Below, piece by piece: positions 31,661-39,320 of a stretch of 39,467 bases of DNA. The stretch spans positions 1 through 39,467 of the forward strand of contig NZ_JASZ02000027.1 in NCBI RefSeq assembly GCF_000735695.2, written 5' to 3'. Numbering within the stretch: position 1 is the first letter of the stretch; the number at the start of each line of letters is the position of its first letter. Under the pieces are notes generated by a model. It ran no database searches and was not told the origin of the DNA. It saw nothing but the letters and a program-made list of their open reading frames with translations. Both the position numbers and the translations under genes were made by a program. Source of the stretch: Kaistella haifensis DSM 19056. Lineage in GTDB: Bacteria; Bacteroidota; Bacteroidia; Flavobacteriales; Weeksellaceae.

Positions 31661-32413
31661 ATGAATTCCAAAGAAAAACAAATCGCCATTAAAGCTGAAA
31701 ACATCACCAAGGTTTTCGGAGATTTCACAGCGGTGGATCATATCAGTTTTGAGGTGGAAAAAGGAGAAATATTCGGATTTCTGGGCGCAAACGGTGCCGG
31801 AAAAACTACCGCGATGCGCATGTTCTGCGGACTTTCGGTTCCGACTTCGGGGACGGCAACTGTGGCAGGTTTTGATGTTTATAAAGAAACCGAAAAAATC
31901 AAGAAAAACATCGGATATATGAGTCAGAAGTTCTCACTTTACGGAAATCTGACTGTAGCTGAAAACCTGAATTTCTTTGGCGGAATCTACGGTATTCCAA
32001 GAAAAGAACTTAAAGCAAAGTGTAGTGAACTGCTGCAAAAGCTCAATTTAGAAGAAGAAAAAAACAAACTGGTTTCCGAACTTCCATTAGGCTGGAAACA
32101 GAAACTTGCCTTTTCTGTCGCTGTCTTCCACGATCCGCAGATTGTTTTTCTGGATGAACCTACCGGCGGTGTGGATCCTGTAACGCGACGACAGTTCTGG
32201 AATCTGATTTATGAAGCTTCAGAACGTGGAATAACGGTTTTCGTAACGACACATTATATGGATGAAGCGGAATACTGCGACCGCGTTTCGATTATGGTTG
32301 ACGGAAAAATTGCAGAGCTCGATACGCCTTCAAATCTCAAAAAACAGTTCAGCTCCCAAACAATGGATGAAGTATTTTATGAACTAGCGCGCGGCGCAAA
32401 ACGTTCGGAATAA
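31661..32413 (+). CDS. ABC transporter ATP-binding protein, signature-degenerate (YbhF C-half-like)
   Basis: 250 residues from the ATG at 31661; ATGs at 31625 and 31646 are in frame and possible, but the ABC fold begins soon after 31661. Walker A GANGAGKTT, Walker B IVFLDEPTGGVDP and H-loop VTTHYMDEA are normal. The signature reads SELPLGWKQKL in place of LSGG. Paired with the previous protein, it contributes the intact half of one site and the defective signature of the other. It ends 13 nt before the first permease. Confidence 0.92.
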   Translation: MNSKEKQIAIKAENITKVFGDFTAVDHISFEVEKGEIFGFLGANGAGKTTAMRMFCGLSVPTSGTATVAGFDVYKETEKIKKNIGYMSQKFSLYGNLTVAENLNFFGGIYGIPRKELKAKCSELLQKLNLEEEKNKLVSELPLGWKQKLAFSVAVFHDPQIVFLDEPTGGVDPVTRRQFWNLIYEASERGITVFVTTHYMDEAEYCDRVSIMVDGKIAELDTPSNLKKQFSSQTMDEVFYELARGAKRSE

Positions 32414-32426
32414 TTAATTAAATGAA

Positions 32427-33527
32427 GTGAAACAGTTACTAACTTTTGTCCGGAAAGAATTTTTACACGTTCTGCGTGATAAAAGGACGCTGCTCATCCT
32501 TTTCGGGATGCCTGTGGTGCAGATTCTGCTTTTTGGTTTCGCCCTGAGTACAGAAGTGAAAGACACACGGATCGGGGTTCTGGATCAGGATAAATCTCAG
32601 GCATCCATCGAGCTGGTTTCGAAAATCCACGCCAACCGTTATTTTGATATCGAGCAGGATCTGAAATCCATCCATGAAGCGGAAGACGCTTTCAAAGGCG
32701 GACGAATTAAAATGATTATGGTAATTCCTGCGGGTTTTTCTGAAGATCTTATCAGTGGGAAAAAAACTCAGCTTCAACTCATCACCGACGGAACCGACCT
32801 GAATCTGGCGAACCAGATCTATAATTTCATGTCGAATATTATACTCGATTTTTATGGCCAGCAAACTTTAATGCAAACATCCGGCATACAGCCCGAAATC
32901 CGGATGCTCTATAATCCACAGCTTCAGGGCGCCCCCAATTTTGTACCCGGCGTTATGGCCTTTATCCTGCTCATCATCTGTGTACTGATGACTGCCATTG
33001 CGATTGTGCGCGAAAAAGAAACCGGCACGCTGGAAGTGCTGCTGGTTTCGCCCATGAAACCCTATGTCATTATTCTGGCGAAAGCGATTCCTTATTTTAT
33101 CCTTTCGGTTATTATACTCATTTCCATTCTCATTTTAAGCGTCACAGTCCTCGATTTACCCATAAAAGGAAATCTGTTTCTACTTTTCGGAATCAGCATT
33201 ATTTTTATCATCACCAATCTTTTGCTGGGGATCGTCATCTCCATTCTCACCCAGACACAGCAAACCGCGATGCTCATCTCGCTGATCGGCACCATGCTAC
33301 CCACGCTTATGCTCAGCGGTTTTATGTTTCCGGTAGAAAATATGCCGCTACCGCTGCAGGTCGTCGGGAACGTGATTCCGGCCAAATGGTATTATGAAAT
33401 CGTAAAAAACATTATGATTAAAGGCACCGGCCTGGAAGTCATCTGGAAGCACGTATTGGTTCTTATCGGAATGATGGCCATTCTGTTTATAATCGCGGTG
33501 AAAAAATTCAAAATAAGGCTGGAATAA
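32427..33527 (+). CDS. ABC-2 type permease (YbhS-like)
   Basis: 366 residues, GTG start at 32427; the ATG at 32422 is out of frame. Topology: one N-terminal helix (about 20-41) preceded by RKEFLHVLRDKRTL, a large external domain (about 45-175) with VLDQDKSQASIELV, and five C-terminal helices including EKETGTLEVLLVSPMKPYVIILAKAIPY and MLSGFMFPVENMPLPLQ. This is the drug-export ABC-2 permease pattern. It has a paralogue directly downstream, so the channel is probably a heterodimer. Confidence 0.93.
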   Translation: MKQLLTFVRKEFLHVLRDKRTLLILFGMPVVQILLFGFALSTEVKDTRIGVLDQDKSQASIELVSKIHANRYFDIEQDLKSIHEAEDAFKGGRIKMIMVIPAGFSEDLISGKKTQLQLITDGTDLNLANQIYNFMSNIILDFYGQQTLMQTSGIQPEIRMLYNPQLQGAPNFVPGVMAFILLIICVLMTAIAIVREKETGTLEVLLVSPMKPYVIILAKAIPYFILSVIILISILILSVTVLDLPIKGNLFLLFGISIIFIITNLLLGIVISILTQTQQTAMLISLIGTMLPTLMLSGFMFPVENMPLPLQVVGNVIPAKWYYEIVKNIMIKGTGLEVIWKHVLVLIGMMAILFIIAVKKFKIRLE

Positions 33528-33536
33528 TTTTAAAAT

Positions 33537-34661
33537 ATGTTTAGAACACTCCGTATATTAATTAAAAAAGAGTTCCTGCAAATCTTCAGGAACAGAGCCA
33601 TTCTGGCCATCATTTTCGTGATGCCTGTTGTACAGCTGGTGGTTCTGCCGTTGGCGGCGAGTTACGAAATCAAAGACATAAAAATTGCGGTGACCGACCA
33701 CGACAAATCATCTTTATCACGGGAACTGATACGAAAAATTACCGCTTCAGGATACTTTAAAATGACCGCTTATGGGGAAAACTACACGCAGGCGTATCAG
33801 GAAATAGAAAAAGACCGTGCCGACCTCATCATTGAAATTCCCAACAATTTTGAAAAAGACATTGTAAAAGAAAACCGCCAGAAAGTGCTGATCGCCATCA
33901 ATGCAATCAACGGTACAAAGGCCGGACTTTCTGCAAGTTATCTTGCGCAGATTCTTCAGGATTTCAATTCGCAGATTCAACTCAAAATGTCGCCCGAACT
34001 CGAAAGTATGAGCAAAATCTCCGGTCTGGAAACCGTACCGATGTTCTGGTTTAATGAACATTATAATTACCGCCTTGCTCTTGTTCCGGGAATTCTGGGC
34101 TTCCTTGTGACTTTAATCGGGGGATATCTTACCGCGCTGAACATCGTAGCCGAAAAAGAAACCGGCACCATTGAGCAGATTAATGTCTCCCCGATCCGAA
34201 AAGTCGATTTCATTATCGGCAAACTTTTCCCGTTCTGGATTCTGGCCATGGTTGCGTTCAGTCTGGGACTATTGGTTACGGTTTTTGTTTACAACATAAG
34301 GATTGAAGGAAGTCTACTTCTACTCTACGCTTTTGTATCGGTTTATCTTATCACCATTCTTGGCATGGGGCTTCTGGTTTCTGTTTACAGCGAAACTCAG
34401 CAGCAGGCGATGTTTGTGGTGTTCTTTTTCATGATGATATTCGTACTGATGAGCGGACTTTTCACGCCGGTTGAAAGCATGACCGACTGGGCAAAATACA
34501 TCGCGTACCTCAATCCTGTGACTTATGGTGTTGACGGCATCCGGCTGATTATGCTTAAAAACAGCGGCTTCACTGATTTGCTGCCTCATTTTGCCTTTAT
34601 TGTTTCCTTAGGAATCGTGGTCATCACATGGACGGTTCTGCGTTACCGGAAAACGAATTAA
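33537..34661 (+). CDS. ABC-2 type permease (YbhR-like)
   Basis: 374 residues. It is a paralogue of the preceding permease with the same order: KKEFLQIFRNRAILAIIFVMPVVQ near the N-terminus, external domain with VTDHDKSSLSRELIR, EKETGTIEQINVSPIRKVDFIIGKL, and VLMSGLFTPVESMTDWAKYI. It starts 9 nt after its partner. Substrate is unknown; E. coli YbhFSR has been linked to drug and cation export, which is only a guide here. Confidence 0.93.
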   Translation: MFRTLRILIKKEFLQIFRNRAILAIIFVMPVVQLVVLPLAASYEIKDIKIAVTDHDKSSLSRELIRKITASGYFKMTAYGENYTQAYQEIEKDRADLIIEIPNNFEKDIVKENRQKVLIAINAINGTKAGLSASYLAQILQDFNSQIQLKMSPELESMSKISGLETVPMFWFNEHYNYRLALVPGILGFLVTLIGGYLTALNIVAEKETGTIEQINVSPIRKVDFIIGKLFPFWILAMVAFSLGLLVTVFVYNIRIEGSLLLLYAFVSVYLITILGMGLLVSVYSETQQQAMFVVFFFMMIFVLMSGLFTPVESMTDWAKYIAYLNPVTYGVDGIRLIMLKNSGFTDLLPHFAFIVSLGIVVITWTVLRYRKTN

Positions 34662-34703
34662 AAATCCTATAACCTGAAATATAATTACTAACTTTAGAAA
34701 GCC

Positions 34704-35075
34704 ATGAAACGTACCCTGTTACTTATTTTTCTGTTTCTTTTCGGTCTCGTTACTCTTTTTATGCGCAGCGCGGTTTTATTCGACTGGCTGGGCATCCGCG
34801 AAAAAGAAGGGAATTTTGTTCCTGCCGTGGTCTGGGCGAACTGGCTGTGCGGATTTCTTTATCTGGTTGCTGCTTATGCAGTCTTTAAAAGCAGCCTTCG
34901 GGCAAAAATTCCATTGATTACTGCACTCTTCATTTTGATTGCAGCATATCTCTATCTCTTTATCCACATCAGTAACGGCGGTTTGTACGAAACAAAAACA
35001 GTGGGCGCCATGGCATTTCGGGTCGGTATTACTGCTTTATTCCTTTTTACAACCATAAAAATTTTTAAAAAATGA
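34704..35075 (+). CDS. Small four-helix membrane protein of unknown function
   Basis: 123 residues with four hydrophobic segments (about 4-25, 42-62, 71-90, 102-120) and short charged loops (WLGIREKEGNFVPAVVWAN). It sits 42 nt after the second permease, in the same direction, and its stop overlaps the ATG of the next gene (ATGA at 35072-35075). I do not recognise the family. By context it may be a cofactor of the pump or a simple hitchhiker of the operon. Confidence 0.75.
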   Translation: MKRTLLLIFLFLFGLVTLFMRSAVLFDWLGIREKEGNFVPAVVWANWLCGFLYLVAAYAVFKSSLRAKIPLITALFILIAAYLYLFIHISNGGLYETKTVGAMAFRVGITALFLFTTIKIFKK

Positions 35076-35084
35076 AAAAAAACA

Positions 35085-35561
35085 TTGCTTTCAGCACTTT
35101 TAGGGCTGGCCATCGTAATTTCCTGTGAAAAGAAACAGGAAACTACCGAAAATCAGGATCATCCGAATCATACCGAAAATGTTGTAGCTGAAACTGAAGC
35201 AGAATCTACCCATGACGATCATGCCGACGCCAGTGCAAATTTGGAACTCAACAATGGCAAAAAATGGAAAACCAACACCGAAATGCTGCCGTACATCCAA
35301 AAACAGGAACATCTCATTGATGCGTACGACGATGAAACCGGAGATTACAAAAAACTCGCAGCAGACCTTTCAACAGCCAATGACCAGCTGATTAAAAGCT
35401 GCACCATGACCGGCAAATCTCACGATGTGCTTCACGTTTGGCTTACCGATCACATGAAAAAAATTAATCTGCTTGCCACAGCGGCCACACAAAAGGAAGC
35501 TGAAAAAAGTGCAGAATCACTGGAGCATTCTATGGAATCTTACCACCAGTATTTCGAATAA
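35085..35561 (+). CDS. His-rich lipoprotein with an A8 tract between its ATG and its frame
   Basis: The open frame from the TTG at 35085 gives 158 residues. A natural start, ATG at 35072 overlapping the previous stop, is out of frame by one base because eight A (35075-35082) follow it. With seven A the product would read MKKTLLSALLGLAIVISC, a perfect lipoprotein signal with lipobox VISC. The mature part has a His/Asp-rich segment (HPNHTEN, THDDHADA), a helical region (NTEMLPYIQKQEHLIDAYDD) and a conserved-looking C-terminal helix (SHDVLHVWLTDHMKKINLLA). Metal binding is possible but unproved. As read, translation must use TTG or slippage, or the gene is switched off, or the base count is an error. 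Confidence 0.75.
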   Translation: MLSALLGLAIVISCEKKQETTENQDHPNHTENVVAETEAESTHDDHADASANLELNNGKKWKTNTEMLPYIQKQEHLIDAYDDETGDYKKLAADLSTANDQLIKSCTMTGKSHDVLHVWLTDHMKKINLLATAATQKEAEKSAESLEHSMESYHQYFE

Positions 35562-35586
35562 TAATTTAAAATTAACCTCATTCATC

Positions 35587-35617
35587 AACCTTCAGAATTT
35601 TTTTCTGGAGGTTTTTC
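35587..35617 (+). terminator. Intrinsic terminator of the efflux cluster
   Basis: AACCTTCAG (35587-35595) pairs with CTGGAGGTT (35605-35613), with one T-G wobble, and a T-rich tail follows. It lies 25 nt after the lipoprotein stop. The next 130 nt to the dehydrogenase gene are AT-rich; no exact TAnnTTTG is seen there. Confidence 0.85.
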
Positions 35618-35746
35618 TTTAGTAATATTTTCGATTGAAATTTTCTATCGACGCCAATTATCAATATCACATCAATTAACATATTTTGGCTTTTTCATCC
35701 GCAAGAAAATTGTTAATTTTAAAAACAATAATTAAACAATATTACA

Positions 35747-37255
35747 ATGAGTTCAAAAGTTTACGACAGAGTACAACTGAAAGAAAAGTACGACAACTAC
35801 ATTAACGGACAATGGACTCCACCGGCAAGTGGAAAATATTTTGATGTAATTACCCCGTTGGATGGAACAGTGATGGGCCAAGTGGCACACTCCAACGAAC
35901 AAGATCTGGAAATGGCAGTAAATGCTGCGGAAGCGGCTTTCGTAACTTGGGGAAAAACTTCCGTAACCGAAAGAAGCAATATCCTCAACAAAATTGCGGA
36001 TCGCATGGAAGCCAACCTGGAAAAAATTGCAGTGGTAGAAACCATGGACAATGGAAAACCAGTTCGCGAAACCCTGAATGCCGATATTCCTTTGGCGATA
36101 GACCATTTCAGATATTTCGCCGGGGTAATTCGAGCGGAAGAAGGTTCTTTAATGGAATTAGACAGCAATACGGTTTCCTTAATTGTGAATGAACCTTTAG
36201 GAGTGATTGCTCAAATTATTCCTTGGAATTTCCCGATTCTGATGGCTGTATGGAAAATTGCACCAGCTTTGGCAGCAGGAAACTGCGTGGTACTGAAACC
36301 GGCTGAAAGTACGCCAATCTCAATTTTGGTATTGATGGAAATCATCGGCGATTTGCTTCCACCGGGAGTCGTTAATATTGTAAATGGTTTTGGAGGAGAA
36401 TTAGGTCATGCCTTAGTTACCAACAAAAAAGTGGCAAAAGCAGCATTCACGGGTTCTACTGCAACAGGAAGACTGGTGATGCAATATGCTACTGAAAACA
36501 TCATTCCGGTAACTTTAGAATTGGGAGGTAAATCGCCAAACGTTTTCTTCGAATCCGTGATGGATGAAGACGATGCCTTCTTCGACAAAGCGTTGGAAGG
36601 AGCGGTATTATTTGCCTTAAACCAAGGTGAAATCTGTACTTGTCCATCCCGATTACTGGTACAGGAAAGTATTGCTGACAAATTCATCGAAAGAGTCGTA
36701 GAACGTGTTAAAGCCATTAAAGCAGGAAATCCTCTCGATACTTCTACAATGATCGGTGCGCAAGCTTCGAAAATCCAGTACGACAAAATCCTTAGCTACA
36801 TCAACCTTGGTAAAGAAGAAGGTTGCGAAGTGCTGACAGGTGGCGACGCTAATGTATTGGAAGGCGAATTGAAAAACGGCTACTACATCCAGCCAACCCT
36901 ATTGAAAGGTCACAATAAAATGAGAGTTTTCCAGGAAGAAATCTTCGGACCCGTACTTGCGGTAACCACTTTTAAGGATGAAGCAGATGCAATCGCGATC
37001 GCAAACGATACCATTTATGGTTTAGGAGCCGGAGTTTGGACCAGAGATGCTCACCAATTGTACCAAGTTCCAAGAGCAATCCAGTCAGGAAGAGTTTGGG
37101 TAAATCAATACCATTCTTATCCTGCAGGTGCACCTTTCGGAGGTTACAAACTGTCGGGAATTGGTAGAGAAAATCACAAGATGATGCTCGATCATTACCG
37201 CCAAACCAAGAATATGCTAATTTCTTACAGCAAAGAAAAATTAGGATTCTTCTAA
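35747..37255 (+). CDS. NAD-dependent aldehyde dehydrogenase (AldB/ExaC-like)
   Basis: 502 residues, normal length. It oxidises an aldehyde, most likely acetaldehyde or a similar small one, to the acid. Active-site parts are [12 protein letters not shown] with N161, [10 protein letters not shown] with K184, the NAD loop [23 protein letters not shown] with E258 and [13 protein letters not shown] with C297. The NQGE-CTCPSR wording is typical of the AldB/ExaC group rather than of betaine or succinate-semialdehyde enzymes. The following DUF779 gene is a frequent neighbour of this group. A terminator lies between them, so DUF779 may depend on readthrough or its own promoter. Confidence 0.93.
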   Translation: MSSKVYDRVQLKEKYDNYINGQWTPPASGKYFDVITPLDGTVMGQVAHSNEQDLEMAVNAAEAAFVTWGKTSVTERSNILNKIADRMEANLEKIAVVETMDNGKPVRETLNADIPLAIDHFRYFAGVIRAEEGSLMELDSNTVSLIVNEPLGVIAQIIPWNFPILMAVWKIAPALAAGNCVVLKPAESTPISILVLMEIIGDLLPPGVVNIVNGFGGELGHALVTNKKVAKAAFTGSTATGRLVMQYATENIIPVTLELGGKSPNVFFESVMDEDDAFFDKALEGAVLFALNQGEICTCPSRLLVQESIADKFIERVVERVKAIKAGNPLDTSTMIGAQASKIQYDKILSYINLGKEEGCEVLTGGDANVLEGELKNGYYIQPTLLKGHNKMRVFQEEIFGPVLAVTTFKDEADAIAIANDTIYGLGAGVWTRDAHQLYQVPRAIQSGRVWVNQYHSYPAGAPFGGYKLSGIGRENHKMMLDHYRQTKNMLISYSKEKLGFF

Positions 37256-37261
37256 ATGAAC

Positions 37262-37298
37262 AAAGGTGGATTTCTCAAAAAAATCCGCCTTTTTTTTC
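37262..37298 (+). terminator. Intrinsic terminator after the aldehyde dehydrogenase gene
   Basis: AAAGGTGGATTT (37262-37273) pairs with AAATCCGCCTTT (37281-37292), one wobble, followed by a T run. It begins 7 nt after the stop and rules out the frame 37256-37558 as a gene. Confidence 0.9.
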
Positions 37299-37337
37299 TT
37301 TTAAATGAAAAATTATTCACCCTAAAAATTACTATTA

Positions 37338-37763
37338 ATGAACAATACACAGCGACTTTCCGCAACCCCAAAAGCTTTGGAACTGATCAAGGAACTCTCC
37401 GAAGAATTTGGAGATTTGATGTTTTATCAAGCCGGTGGCTGCTGCGAAGGAACCCAGCCACAATGTTTTCGCAAAGGACATTATTATCCGCGCACAAAAG
37501 ATGTGTGCATCGGTACTGTTCTAGGTTTTTATTTTTGGGTGGATCACGATTTATATGAATACTGGAAATACAACCATTTTGAACTCGATGTTACCGATGG
37601 TTTCGGTGCTGGCGGATTTTCACTGGAGACAGCAAAGAAAAAAACCTTTAAAATCAATTATCGGGTTTTATCCAAAGAAGAAATCGAAAATCTCGAAGAA
37701 CCACTTATATATCATCAGTACATGATTTTGGAGAAAGAAAAGCAGAGTGTGGCTCGGTCTTAA
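37338..37763 (+). CDS. DUF779 protein
   Basis: 141 residues. The family marks are MFYQAGGCCEGTQPQCF, a Cys-rich turn (CC, then C), YPRTKDVCIG, FYFWVDHDLYEYWKYNHFELDVTDGFGAGGFSLE, and then the C-terminal FKINYRVLSKEEIENLE. The DUF779 family has no settled biochemical role but is found beside AldB/ExaC-type dehydrogenases in many bacteria, as here, so a link to aldehyde or alcohol metabolism is reasonable. The conserved Cys cluster suggests metal binding or redox chemistry. Start ATG at 37338 lies 40 nt past the preceding T run. Confidence 0.9.
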   Translation: MNNTQRLSATPKALELIKELSEEFGDLMFYQAGGCCEGTQPQCFRKGHYYPRTKDVCIGTVLGFYFWVDHDLYEYWKYNHFELDVTDGFGAGGFSLETAKKKTFKINYRVLSKEEIENLEEPLIYHQYMILEKEKQSVARS

Positions 37764-37766
37764 AGA

Positions 37767-37880
37767 CTAAATAATATTTGTTTTTTCTTCATTTAACTCA
37801 TTTAAATATTTTTGGGCTATTCTCGTTTCTAAATGGTAAATTTTCTCTTCAATTGATCCGCCTTCGGCAATCCCGGAAAG
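37767..37880 (-). pseudogene. Possible gene remnant (C-terminal fragment)
   Basis: On the minus strand, an open stretch of 37 codons from after a TGA (37883-37881) to a TAG at 37769-37767 reads LSGIAEGGSIEEKIYHLETR and then a helical tail ending NEEKTNII. It has no start codon and no upstream frame, but the composition (heptad-like, charged, unlike random AT-rich frames) looks like the end of a lost protein. I do not recognise the source family. It may also be chance. Confidence 0.35.
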
Positions 37881-37952
37881 TCATATTGAGTGCTATTAAA
37901 ACAACGTCATGAATGAAAATTTTCATTATATTGCATAAAATTACTGAATAAG

Positions 37953-38399
37953 ATGAAAGGAAAAATAAAATTAAAGCTCAATCAAAAATCTTCTTTTAAG
38001 AATAATATATACGAAATTTTTATAGACGATACTTTCGTCGGTAATGTTGATTATAAAAATCCAAAATTGGATATTGTAACAACGCTTGGAAATCATAAAA
38101 TTCTTGTGAAAGGACAAGATTATGAGAAAGAGCAAAATTTTAATTTGAGTTCGCGAAAAATTATTTTACCTATTGATATTAATGAAAATTTCTTATGGAC
38201 AAATCAACACTCAGAATTACCTAAAATAATGAATGGAGTTATCATAGGATTTTTATTGGTTTATGCTTTTGTTATTACATATTTGCTGTATAACAGGCAA
38301 ATTGAATTTATGTATCCGCTAGTTATTCCTTTTTTCATCTTATTATTTACAAATTCATCTCTAAAAAGTAGTCATAAATTTAAATTGCATTTTAGATAG
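37953..38399 (+). CDS. Membrane protein of unknown function with PEGA-like N-terminal half
   Basis: 148 residues. Residues 1-75 are beta-rich (YEIFIDDTFVGNVDYKNPKL, TTLGNHKILVKGQDYEKEQN), a pattern seen in PEGA-like small domains, and two membrane helices follow (about 95-113 and 118-136). The codon use is very AT-rich like the rest of this end of the window. I do not recognise a family. It has no obvious operon partner; 90% of its neighbours here are accessory. Confidence 0.65.
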   Translation: MKGKIKLKLNQKSSFKNNIYEIFIDDTFVGNVDYKNPKLDIVTTLGNHKILVKGQDYEKEQNFNLSSRKIILPIDINENFLWTNQHSELPKIMNGVIIGFLLVYAFVITYLLYNRQIEFMYPLVIPFFILLFTNSSLKSSHKFKLHFR

Positions 38400-38714
38400 T
38401 TGAAAGCAACTGCATATATTAACCAGACTTTCGTTTCGCTCTAACAGCCGACAATAAATTACCTGTTAAAAAGAACCTTCGGGAGCTTTTTGCACAATAA
38501 TGCTTTATCGTACAAAATTTTTAAAAGATTGAAGAGACTTCGAGAAAAGTCTCTTTTTTTTTTGCCATTTTAGTGATTTTTTAGGTAACTTAGTTCCATT
38601 GGAAATTATTGGGTACGAATGGTCTGAACTTGAACTTTCGCTTAAAATAAGGTCACACTTCGCCGATACTTTTTCCTTTGTTAAACTTTTTGGAAAACCC
38701 CGTAATACAAACAT
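38400..38714. other. Gene-poor AT-rich spacer
   Basis: No supported gene in this 315-nt stretch. It has a weak hairpin with a TTCG loop (AAGAACC-TTCG-GGAGCTTTT region, about 38471-38492), one strong terminator-like hairpin (separate entry) and fragments of open frame on both strands without coding character. A promoter for the gene at 38715 is not evident by the TAnnTTTG rule. Confidence 0.5.
38532..38563 (+). terminator. Intrinsic terminator, far from any gene end
   Basis: A perfect 9-bp stem, AAGAGACTT (38532-38540) with AAGTCTCTT (38547-38555), has a 6-nt loop and a T run to 38563. It is 132 nt after the preceding gene's stop, so it may serve that gene's transcript or a lost or untranslated one. 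Confidence 0.85.
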
Positions 38715-39227
38715 ATGGCGACATTTTTTACAAACGAAAATTCTCCCAACAATTCAAATAATAGTAATGAACTTTTTGCTGAAGGAACAAATGGTTCTTT
38801 AAAAGTCAATGACACGACGGTTGAATTAATTAGAAAAGGACTAAACGCTAAACTTCTTGGTCTTCGTGGAAATAAAGAAATATTAATTTCAAGTATAACT
38901 TCAATTCAATTTAAAGAACCAGGAATGTTAACTAATGGTTTTATACAATTTGCGTTTTCAGGAAGTAGCGAAAGTAAAGGTGGAGTTCTTGACGCAACAA
39001 AAGATGAAAACAGTATTGTATTTACTAAAAAGAACCTAAAACAATTTGCTTATTTGAGAGATGTGATTAATCAAAGAAGGAACGAGATTAACAATTTATC
39101 TTCAAATTATAATCCGCAATCAAACAATGATTTTGCTGATTTAGAAAAACTTGCAGAGTTACGAGATAAAGGTATTTTGACAAATGATGAATTTGAATTA
39201 AAGAAGAGACAAATCCTAGGAATATAA
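38715..39227 (+). CDS. DUF4429-like/SHOCT domain protein
   Basis: 170 residues. The N-terminal 18 are polar and Asn-rich. Residues about 25-125 form a PH-like/DUF4429-type beta domain (NGSLKVNDTTVELIRKG, ISSITSIQFKEPGMLTNGFIQFAFSG, NSIVFTKKNLKQFAYLRDVIN). The last 30 residues are a SHOCT tail (ADLEKLAELRDKGILTNDEF then ELKKRQILGI). Such proteins are common in accessory DNA; SHOCT tails are thought to mediate oligomerisation or interaction, with no known catalytic role. No partner gene is identified beside it. Confidence 0.75.
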   Translation: MATFFTNENSPNNSNNSNELFAEGTNGSLKVNDTTVELIRKGLNAKLLGLRGNKEILISSITSIQFKEPGMLTNGFIQFAFSGSSESKGGVLDATKDENSIVFTKKNLKQFAYLRDVINQRRNEINNLSSNYNPQSNNDFADLEKLAELRDKGILTNDEFELKKRQILGI

Positions 39228-39273
39228 AAACAACTTAAAATAACTCGTAGTGCATTATAAAAGGTTGTTCATA

Positions 39274-39292
39274 ATACGAAAAAAAATCGTAT
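39274..39292 (+). other. Short hairpin near the start of the IS-like gene
   Basis: ATACGA (39274-39279) and TCGTAT (39287-39292) with an A7 loop lie 29 nt before the transposase ATG. Hairpins at this place in insertion sequences often limit transcription or translation entering from outside. Confidence 0.5.
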
Positions 39293-39320
39293 ATTGTATT
39301 GACTACCAATCGAATACACT

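Noticed and set aside
37256-37558. 100-residue open frame after the aldehyde dehydrogenase
   Set aside because: It contains the dehydrogenase terminator and then runs out of frame through the DUF779 gene; it shows no domain.
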